From: Oscillospiraceae bacterium
GTDB lineage: Bacteria; Bacillota; Clostridia; Oscillospirales; Ruminococcaceae
Assembly (NCBI GenBank): GCA_017848075.1
Contig: JAGALG010000144.1
Span: 1-5,428, forward strand
Direction: 5' to 3'
DNA length: 5,428 bases
Within the stretch, counting starts at the first letter, position 1. Each line of letters begins with the position of its first letter. A program made the position numbers and the translations under genes. Shown here piece by piece: positions 1 through 5,033 of this stretch. The notes beneath the pieces were generated by a model, which was not told the origin of the DNA, did no database searches, and saw nothing but the letters and a program-made list of their open reading frames with translations.

Positions 1-531
1 AGAGCCCTGACCGGTAGCAACGATGGATTTTCCAGCCAGATCTTCGATGGACTGGATGGTTTCACCGTTTTCCACGATGTAGAGAACGCCCAGGGTGTTC
101 AGAGCAGCCAGCTGTACAGCGCCCTGAGTTTTATTATAAAGGGTTGCACCAACATTGGTAGGAACAGCAGCGATATCCAGCTCGCCTGCAACAACTTTAC
201 CAACGATCTCATCTGCGGCGCCAGCCAGCAGGAACTCGTAGTCATTGGCTGCGGTGCCTGCTGCATCATTTTCCATGATCTGCAGCATACCAAGGGAAGT
301 TGGGCCTTTCAGAGCAGCAATATTGATGGTTACTTTTTCAGCAGGTTCTTCTTTAACCTCAGATTCCTCTTCGGTTTCCTTGTTTTCTTCGGTTGTTTCT
401 TTGTTTTCTTCCTGCTGGGTGTTTTCAGTAGTGGTGTTTTCACTTTCGGTGCTTTCCTGGCTGGAGCAAGCAGCGAAGGACAAGGTCATAATGGCAGCCA
501 TCAACAGAGCTGCAAGGCGTTTCAATTTCAT
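1..531 (-). CDS. ABC transporter substrate-binding lipoprotein (SsuA/TauA/NMT1-like), C-terminus outside window
   Basis: Predicted extracellular solute-binding lipoprotein that would deliver a small molecule to an ABC importer. The first 177 codons are present and the frame runs open through the left edge. Residues 1-21 form a signal peptide with basic start MKLKR and a hydrophobic core, ending in a lipobox FAAC, so Cys22 is the likely lipidated residue. Residues 23-66 are a Glu-rich, low-complexity tether (17 of 44 residues are Glu). The folded domain starts near residue 67 with VTINIAALKGPTSLGML, followed by LAGAADEIVGKVVAGELDIAAVP and LNTLGVLYIVENG. This looks like the first lobe of the periplasmic-binding-protein type II fold of the nitrate/sulfonate/taurine/thiamine-precursor group. 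The ATG at 529-531 is supported by AGGAGG 9 bases upstream and by the signal peptide. It lies 44 bases after the Crp/Fnr gene with no visible terminator between, so the two are probably co-transcribed. Substrate cannot be assigned; permease and ATPase genes are expected to the left. Confidence 0.85.
   Translation of the reverse strand, partial: MKLKRLAALLMAAIMTLSFAACSSQESTESENTTTENTQQEENKETTEENKETEEESEVKEEPAEKVTINIAALKGPTSLGMLQIMENDAAGTAANDYEFLLAGAADEIVGKVVAGELDIAAVPTNVGATLYNKTQGAVQLAALNTLGVLYIVENGETIQSIEDLAGKSIVATGQGS
367..408 (-). repeat. Imperfect tandem 21-bp repeat encoding ENKET(T/E)E in lipoprotein tether
   Basis: Two adjacent 21-bp units (388-408 and 367-387) encode residues 42-48 (ENKETTE) and 49-55 (ENKETEE) of the solute-binding lipoprotein. 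The DNA units match at about 15 of 21 positions. They lie in the acidic linker between the lipidated Cys and the binding domain. Such linkers tolerate length change, so the repeat probably reflects local duplication or slippage. It may simply be a by-product of Glu/Lys/Thr/Asn-biased composition. Confidence 0.45.
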
Positions 532-540
532 GTGATAAAT

Positions 541-546
541 CCTCCT
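541..546 (-). promoter_or_regulatory. Ribosome binding site of the substrate-binding protein gene
   Basis: The minus strand reads AGGAGG here, 9 bases before the ATG at 529-531. It is a full Shine-Dalgarno match and fixes the lipoprotein start. The rest of the 532-575 gap shows no hairpin and no convincing promoter, which favours read-through from the upstream regulator gene. Confidence 0.85.
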
Positions 547-575
547 CATGTTCTTTCTCGATTTGGGTTACAGGG

Positions 576-1262
576 CTATGACCGGATCCATTCTTCCAAT
601 GCGTCCATATCCAGAATGGTCAGGATTTTACCCTCTTTTTTCAGGAGACCTGCCTGTTCCAATGCATCCATAGCGCGGTACAGAGAGGAACGACCCAGAT
701 TCAGCATATCTGCCAACTTGGCATAGGAAATGCCAAGACGGATGGGATTGCCGCTTTCGGCCTGTTCCAACAGATACAGCACCACCTTTTCCTCTGCGGA
801 AACCGCTGTGAATTTATCGATCTTGCGGTTCAGGAAATGGATGCGGGAAGCCAGGAAGGAGATATAGTTCAGGCTGACACGAGGTTCTTCTGTGAAGATC
901 CGGGTCATGGCCTCGCCGGAGAAGAAGGCTACCAAACAATCCGTTTGTGCCCGGACTGTGGTTACATAATGCTTGGAGTGGCTGAACAAAGACGCCACAC
1001 CAAACCAGCTTCCCGGCTGGAAGGTGTTGAGAATGACACTGCCACGGCCTTTTTCTGCTACAGCACTGCCCTCCAGGAAGAGACCAATGCTTTCCTCAAA
1101 ATGGTTGGGAGAGTAAATGATCTCCCCTCGGTCAAAGGATCGCAGTTGTACCTCCTGTTCCATCAGTCTGTGCAGAGTTTCCAGCGGCACCGATTGAAAA
1201 ATTGGGCTTTGGGCAGCCAGCTGCAGCTGTTCCACTGTCAGACAGATGTTCTCGCTCTTCAT
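576..1262 (-). CDS. Crp/Fnr-family transcriptional regulator
   Basis: A 228-residue cytoplasmic DNA-binding regulator of usual Crp/Fnr length. Residues about 20-125 form the cyclic-nucleotide-binding-like beta-roll (FDRGEIIYSPN, then SIGLFLEGSAVAEKG, then FQPGSWFGVASLFS). Residues about 125-155 are the dimerisation helix, and about 160-222 the Crp-type winged helix. The helix-turn-helix is ISYAKLADMLNLGRSSLYRA (about 178-197), followed by MDALEQAGLLKKEGKI. The frame is open a further 35 codons upstream to 1367, but that extension would run through the promoter and into the terminator. The ATG at 1260-1262 has GGAGG 7 bases upstream and gives the family's normal N-terminus, so it was chosen. 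Only two cysteines (7 and 109) are present, so an Fnr-type iron-sulfur cluster is unlikely. The segment matching the Crp cAMP pocket (VASLFSHSKHYVTTVRA) lacks the Glu and Arg that hold cAMP, so cAMP is also unlikely. Ligand unknown. Probably autoregulated through the flanking operators and a regulator of the downstream uptake gene. Confidence 0.9.
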   Translation of the reverse strand: MKSENICLTVEQLQLAAQSPIFQSVPLETLHRLMEQEVQLRSFDRGEIIYSPNHFEESIGLFLEGSAVAEKGRGSVILNTFQPGSWFGVASLFSHSKHYVTTVRAQTDCLVAFFSGEAMTRIFTEEPRVSLNYISFLASRIHFLNRKIDKFTAVSAEEKVVLYLLEQAESGNPIRLGISYAKLADMLNLGRSSLYRAMDALEQAGLLKKEGKILTILDMDALEEWIRS

Positions 1263-1269
1263 ATGATTA

Positions 1270-1274
1270 CCTCC
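1270..1274 (-). promoter_or_regulatory. Ribosome binding site deciding the Crp/Fnr start
   Basis: The minus strand reads GGAGG (GGAGGTA in full, 1268-1274), 7 bases before the ATG at 1260-1262. It selects this ATG over the longer open frame that begins at 1367. With the predicted transcription start near 1293, the leader is only about 31 bases. Confidence 0.85.
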
Positions 1275-1280
1275 AAAAAG

Positions 1281-1296
1281 TGTCCCAAATGATACA
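1281..1296 (-). promoter_or_regulatory. Putative Crp/Fnr-type operator, promoter-proximal copy
   Basis: On the plus strand this 16-mer reads TGTCCCAAATGATACA. It has an interrupted dyad TGTnnCA-nn-TGnnACA, the length and outer TGT/ACA of Crp-family sites (canonical TGTGA-N6-TCACA). A copy differing at one base lies at 1335-1350. This copy covers about -3 to +13 relative to the predicted transcription start, a position where a bound dimer would block initiation, so a repressor role is inferred. That the adjacent Crp/Fnr gene product binds here is inferred from family habit and site duplication. Confidence 0.6.
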
Positions 1297-1299
1297 TTG

Positions 1300-1328
1300 A
1301 TTATACACAAAAAAAGTAGATTTGTCAA
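1300..1328 (-). promoter_or_regulatory. Consensus sigma-70/sigma-A promoter for the Crp/Fnr - lipoprotein unit
   Basis: On the minus strand TTGACA (1323-1328) and TATAAT (1300-1305) are both perfect and separated by 17 bases, the optimal spacing. The spacer includes a run of seven T. The predicted start is near 1293, giving a short leader to the regulator ATG at 1262. It sits between two copies of a Crp-type 16-mer, so such a strong core promoter is probably held in check by a bound repressor. Confidence 0.88.
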
Positions 1329-1334
1329 TAGAAT

Positions 1335-1350
1335 TGTCCCAAATAATACA
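1335..1350 (-). promoter_or_regulatory. Putative Crp/Fnr-type operator, promoter-distal copy
   Basis: On the plus strand this reads TGTCCCAAATAATACA, identical to the site at 1281-1296 except for one base. It is in the same orientation, 54 bp away centre to centre (about five helical turns). It is centred near -49.5, just upstream of the -35 hexamer, a place suited to an activator or to pairing with the downstream site. It partly coincides with the U-rich tail of the neighbouring terminator, which could explain some of its A/T content but not the matching TGTCCC end. Confidence 0.55.
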
Positions 1351-1354
1351 AAAC

Positions 1355-1386
1355 AACAAAGCCCCATCGTAAGATGGGGCTTTGTT
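1355..1386 (-). terminator. Rho-independent terminator of the ABC exporter operon
   Basis: A perfect 14-bp stem (1355-1368 paired with 1373-1386) with a 4-base loop, centred on a GCCCCATC/GATGGGGC core. It starts 11 bases after the stop codon of the second ABC subunit. Read on the minus strand, the right arm ends in a T-rich stretch (TTTGTTGTTTTG). It separates the exporter operon from the Crp/Fnr unit. No plus-strand gene approaches it, so its symmetric structure need not mean bidirectional use. Confidence 0.92.
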
Positions 1387-1397
1387 TCAGAAAAATC

Positions 1398-3278
1398 TTA
1401 ATCCAGTTCCAGCATACCGGTGTAAAGCTGGTAGTATTTGCCGCCTTTGGCGATCAAATCATCGTGGTCGCCGCGTTCGATGATACGGCCGTTTTCCAGT
1501 ACCATGATCGCATTTGCATTGCGTACCGTAGACAAACGGTGTGCAATGACAAATACGGTTCGACCAGCCATCAACTGATCCATACCTCTGCTGATAAGGG
1601 ATTCCGTGCGGGTATCGATGGAGCTGGTTGCTTCATCCAGGATCAGAACCGGAGGATCGGCAACAGCAGCTCTTGCGATCGCCAGCAGCTGACGCTGTCC
1701 CTGGCTCAGGTTTGCACCGTCAGAAGTCAGAACAGTATCGTAACCCTGTGGCAAATGCATGATAAAGTTATGGGCATTCGCCAGTTTTGCTGCAGCAATG
1801 ACCTGTTCATCGCTGGCTTCCAGATTACCGTAGCGGATATTTTCCATAACGGTACCGGTAAACAGGTGGGTATCCTGCAGTACCATAGCCATGGAACGGC
1901 GCAGGTCGTCTTTCTTGATCTTTTCAATATTGATGCCGTCGTAACGGATCTTACCGGAGTTCAGCTCATAGAAGCGGGTCAACAGGTTGGTAATAGTGGT
2001 CTTACCGGCACCGGTAGAGCCAACAAAAGCGATTTTCTGGCCGGGTTTCGCATAAAGGCTCAGATCATGGAGAACCGTTTTGTTTGGAACATAGCCAAAG
2101 GTCATATTCTCAAATCGAACATCACCCCTGACCTCGGTGTAGGTCAAAGTACCATCGTGGTGAGGGTGCTTCCATGCCCAGATACCGGTACGCTTATCAC
2201 TTTCGATCAGGTTGCCGTCAGCATCTTTTTCTGCGTAAACCAGAGTAACATAACCGTCGTCCTCTTCCGGAGGGCTGTCGATCAGAGCGAAGATGCGCTC
2301 TGCACCAGCCAGAGCAGCAAAGATGTTGTTGAACTGCTGGGAAATCTGAGTGATCGGCTGGAAGAAGGAACGAGTGTACTGCAGGAAGGAAGCGATCGAA
2401 CCGATATCCAGCATGCCGTTGATGGTCATGATTGCACCGACTGCAGCGGTAATGGCGTAGTTGAAGTAGGACAGGTTACCCATGATTGGCATAAGGATGT
2501 TTGCGTTGGTGTTTGCCATGGTAGCAGCCTGACGCATTTCCTCGTTGAGCTTATTAAAGTCCTCTTTTACAGCTGGTTCGTGGCAGAATACTTTTACGAC
2601 CTTTTGACCCTCGATCATTTCTTCGATGTAACCATTGACAGCGCCGACAGCGGCCTGCTGGCGTTTGAAAGCGCGAGCAGAGCGGCCGCCGATGGTCTTG
2701 ATCACAAAGAAGATGACAAAGAGCATAGCGATTACGAGCAAGGTCAGCCATGGGCTGAGGATCAGCATCATGGTGAAGGTGCCCACAACGGAGACAGAGG
2801 AGGTAATGACATTGGTCAGACCGCCGCTGATCATCTCACGAACCACATCCACATCGTTGGTGTAGCGGCTCATCAGCTCGCCGTGGGTGTGTGTATCAAA
2901 GTAGGAAATTGGCAGATCCTGCATGTGATTGAACAGGTCTCGACGGATCGCATTTAGAGTGCTGTTGGAAACAGTAACCATCAGTCGGTTGGTGCAGTAA
3001 GTTGCAACAGCACCGGCCAGATAAACACAGCCTAAAAAGACCAGAGCCTGCAGGAAAGCGGATAGATCCGGGTTATTCTGTCCGATAGCAGGAACAATGT
3101 GATCGTTGATCAGCGGTTTCAGCATGTAAGTACCGATGATACCGGCGGAAGAGCTGACAAGCAGACAGCAGACAACGATCAGAAGTCTCCATGTGGAGCC
3201 TTTCATGTAGGAGAAGACGCGAGCCAGCGCCTTCACAGGATTCGTAGGTTTTTGATAACCATGACGGGGTGGTGGCAT
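1398..3278 (-). CDS. Heterodimeric ABC exporter, consensus-site subunit (TM288/BmrD-like), permease fused to ATPase
   Basis: A 626-residue half-transporter of the inner/cytoplasmic membrane, expected to pair with the product of the gene just upstream and export a drug, lipid or peptide with ATP. Six membrane helices lie at roughly 31-53, 72-96, 148-172, 173-194, 262-287 and 291-315. The ATPase domain follows from about 387: Walker A GSTGAGKTT (420-428), Q-loop Gln468, signature LSQGQ (524-528), Walker B VLILDEA with catalytic Glu549, D-loop SSID (552-555) and switch His580. The Gln in the signature is the one deviation, and it is typical of the partner that completes the degenerate site in heterodimers. 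Residues 336-386 form an extra linker between the two domains, containing GIWAWKHPHHDG. The ATG overlaps the upstream stop by one base (TAATG), with AAGGAG 10 bases before it, indicating translational coupling. Substrate unknown; multidrug efflux is a plausible guess. Confidence 0.93.
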   Translation of the reverse strand: MPPPRHGYQKPTNPVKALARVFSYMKGSTWRLLIVVCCLLVSSSAGIIGTYMLKPLINDHIVPAIGQNNPDLSAFLQALVFLGCVYLAGAVATYCTNRLMVTVSNSTLNAIRRDLFNHMQDLPISYFDTHTHGELMSRYTNDVDVVREMISGGLTNVITSSVSVVGTFTMMLILSPWLTLLVIAMLFVIFFVIKTIGGRSARAFKRQQAAVGAVNGYIEEMIEGQKVVKVFCHEPAVKEDFNKLNEEMRQAATMANTNANILMPIMGNLSYFNYAITAAVGAIMTINGMLDIGSIASFLQYTRSFFQPITQISQQFNNIFAALAGAERIFALIDSPPEEDDGYVTLVYAEKDADGNLIESDKRTGIWAWKHPHHDGTLTYTEVRGDVRFENMTFGYVPNKTVLHDLSLYAKPGQKIAFVGSTGAGKTTITNLLTRFYELNSGKIRYDGINIEKIKKDDLRRSMAMVLQDTHLFTGTVMENIRYGNLEASDEQVIAAAKLANAHNFIMHLPQGYDTVLTSDGANLSQGQRQLLAIARAAVADPPVLILDEATSSIDTRTESLISRGMDQLMAGRTVFVIAHRLSTVRNANAIMVLENGRIIERGDHDDLIAKGGKYYQLYTGMLELD

Positions 3279-5008
3279 TAGGCTTTCGCTCCTTCCTGTT
3301 GAGATTCGTAAACTTCACGGTAGATTTCGTTGGTGGCGATCAGTTCATCGTGGGTACCAATGCCGTTGATCTTACCGTCGTCCATAACAATGATTTTATC
3401 TGCATCGCTGACAGAGGAAATACGCTGTGCGATGATGATTGTAGTAGTGTCTGCCAGTTTTTCGCGGAATGCCGCACGGATGTGTGCGTCGGTAGCAGTA
3501 TCAACGGCAGAGGTGCTGTCATCCAGAATGATGATTTTCGGCTTTTTCAGCAGTGCTCTGGCAATGCACAGACGCTGTTTCTGTCCGCCGGAAACATTGA
3601 CACCGCCCTGTCCCAGATCAGTCTCGTAGCCTTCCGGGAAGGAAGTAACAAAGCTGTCTGCCTGGGCAGCCTGACAGGCTTCCCGAATCTCTTCAACGCT
3701 AGCGTCAGCATCGCCCCAACGGAGGTTGCTGTTGATGGAACCGGAGAAAAGAACATTTTTCTGAAGCACCATACCTACTGCATCACGGAGCACATTCAGC
3801 TTATAATCACGGACATCGTGACCGCCGACCAGTACACGGCCCTCCAATGCGTCGTAGAGGCGTGGGATCAGCTGTACCAAAGTGGTCTTGGAAGAACCGG
3901 TACCACCGATAATACCGATGGTTTCACCGGACTTGATCTCCAGATTGATATTGTCCAGAACGGTATTGTTCGGGTCTTTATAGTAGGAGAAGGATACATT
4001 TTCAAAAACGATGGAGCCATCCTCTACCTGTACTTCTGCGGAAGCGCTGTCATCGTTGATGTCGATCTCCTCATGAAGAACTTCGGAAATACGCTGCATG
4101 GATGCGCGGGACATGACCATATTGATAAAGATCATGGTGATCATCATCAGGGACATGAGAATCTGAGTAACATAGCTGATGAAGGCCATCAAATCACCGG
4201 TCTGCATGGAGCCGACAATGATCTGTTTTCCGCCGAACCAAAGGATGGCAATAATACAGGAATAAATGGTGATCTGCATGATTGGTGCATTGAAAGCCAG
4301 CACCTTTTCTGCGCGCACAGAGTAGTCCTGCAGTTCATCCAAAGCTTCATCGAATTTTTCAATCTCATGGTCACCGCGCACAAAGGCCTTAACTACGCGA
4401 ATGGATACCAGGTTTTCCTGTACGGTAGCGTTCATGGTATCGAATTTTTTCATCATAGCCCGGAAGCGGGGATATGTTGTGGTGGCGATAATACCCAGAG
4501 AGGTGCCGAGGAAGGGGATCGCTACCAGGAAGATAATAGCCAGACTGCTGTTGATCTGGAAGGCCATGTAGGTTGCCATTACCATCATCAATGGGGCGCG
4601 GACAGCCATTCGCAGCAGCATCATAAAGGCCATCTGGATTCGGTTGACATCCGTGGTCATGCGGGTCACCAGAGAGGCAGTGCTGAATTTGTCAATGTTT
4701 GCGAAAGAGTAGTCCTGTACCCGGCTGAACATGTCTTTTCTCAGCTCAGCAGCAAAGCCCATACTGGCTCGTGCGCCGAATACAGAGGCCAAAGCACCAA
4801 AAGCCAAAGAAAACAGCGCCATCAGCATCATGGACAAACCAACCTGCAGTACATAGCGAATATCCTGATTCGGGATACCAATGTCCACGATATTGGACAT
4901 CAGCACTGGGATCCGGGTCTCCAGCAGTACTTCGCCAACAATACACAGTGGAGTCAGCAAAGCAGCCAGCCAGTACTTTTTCGCATAGGGCAAAAATGTT
5001 TTAAGCAA
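3278..5008 (-). CDS. Heterodimeric ABC exporter, degenerate-site subunit (TM287/BmrC-like), permease fused to ATPase
   Basis: A 576-residue half-transporter, normal length for the family. Six membrane helices lie at roughly 12-30, 52-76, 128-150, 154-175, 240-262 and 272-298, with the ATPase domain from about 334. Its own ATP site is altered at three places: Walker A GGTGSSKTT (368-376) has Ser373 where Gly is usual, Walker B IIILDD (492-497) has Asp497 in place of the catalytic Glu, and the switch residue is Gln528 in place of His. Gln416 (Q-loop) and the signature VSGGQ (472-476) are kept, so it can complete the partner's active site. The start codon is TTG at 5006-5008, chosen because AGGAGG lies 8 bases upstream and the protein then begins MLKTFLPYAKKYW, a normal N-terminus; the first internal Met (37) would cut into helix 1. 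It follows the MarR gene by 25 bases and overlaps the next gene by one base, so all three form one operon. Confidence 0.93.
   Translation of the reverse strand: MLKTFLPYAKKYWLAALLTPLCIVGEVLLETRIPVLMSNIVDIGIPNQDIRYVLQVGLSMMLMALFSLAFGALASVFGARASMGFAAELRKDMFSRVQDYSFANIDKFSTASLVTRMTTDVNRIQMAFMMLLRMAVRAPLMMVMATYMAFQINSSLAIIFLVAIPFLGTSLGIIATTTYPRFRAMMKKFDTMNATVQENLVSIRVVKAFVRGDHEIEKFDEALDELQDYSVRAEKVLAFNAPIMQITIYSCIIAILWFGGKQIIVGSMQTGDLMAFISYVTQILMSLMMITMIFINMVMSRASMQRISEVLHEEIDINDDSASAEVQVEDGSIVFENVSFSYYKDPNNTVLDNINLEIKSGETIGIIGGTGSSKTTLVQLIPRLYDALEGRVLVGGHDVRDYKLNVLRDAVGMVLQKNVLFSGSINSNLRWGDADASVEEIREACQAAQADSFVTSFPEGYETDLGQGGVNVSGGQKQRLCIARALLKKPKIIILDDSTSAVDTATDAHIRAAFREKLADTTTIIIAQRISSVSDADKIIVMDDGKINGIGTHDELIATNEIYREVYESQQEGAKA
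3289..3294 (-). promoter_or_regulatory. Ribosome binding site of the second ABC subunit, inside the first subunit's gene
   Basis: The minus strand reads AAGGAG, preceded by another AGG, 10 bases before the ATG at 3276-3278. It lies within the last codons of the upstream ABC gene (the QQEGAKA tail). Together with the TAATG stop-start overlap it indicates that the second subunit is initiated by ribosomes finishing the first. Confidence 0.8.
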
Positions 5009-5016
5009 TGATTGTT

Positions 5017-5022
5017 CCTCCT
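5017..5022 (-). promoter_or_regulatory. Ribosome binding site deciding the TTG start of the first ABC subunit
   Basis: The minus strand reads AGGAGG 8 bases before TTG (5006-5008). The only nearby upstream ATG (5027-5029) is followed at once by a TAA, so it cannot be the start. The strong site may offset the weaker TTG codon. Confidence 0.82.
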
Positions 5023-5033
5023 TTTACATGGAA

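Noticed and set aside
532..575. Possible third operator between the Crp/Fnr and lipoprotein genes
   Set aside because: The minus strand contains TGTAACCCAAAT, sharing CCCAAAT with the two operators, but the spacing is shifted and the ACA half is absent. Treated as chance.
576..1262. Fnr-type oxygen sensor or cAMP-responsive Crp
   Set aside because: Only two cysteines, so no four-Cys cluster, and the Crp cAMP-contact Glu and Arg are not present in the corresponding segment.
1325..1337. Short inverted repeat CAAT-AGA-ATTG upstream of the -35 box
   Set aside because: Only four base pairs, A/T rich and partly made of the -35 hexamer; below what chance would give in such sequence.
1263..1367. 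35-residue N-terminal extension of the Crp/Fnr frame
   Set aside because: It would read through the promoter, both operators and part of the terminator. The downstream ATG at 1260-1262 has a strong ribosome binding site and matches the family's normal length.
1355..1386. Hairpin as a bidirectional terminator for a plus-strand gene
   Set aside because: The stem is symmetric and T residues follow on the plus side too, but no supported plus-strand gene lies upstream, so only minus-strand use is called.
1374..2957. 527-codon open frame on the plus strand, starting inside the terminator hairpin
   Set aside because: It is the reverse-register shadow of the second ABC subunit; its start lies in the terminator stem and its composition is unlike a real protein.
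3269..5011. 580-codon open frame on the plus strand
   Set aside because: It is in exact reverse register with the ABC subunit gene, its predicted protein shows no recognisable family, is rich in His, Gln and Cys, and it lacks a convincing ribosome binding site. The sense gene has all ABC motifs.
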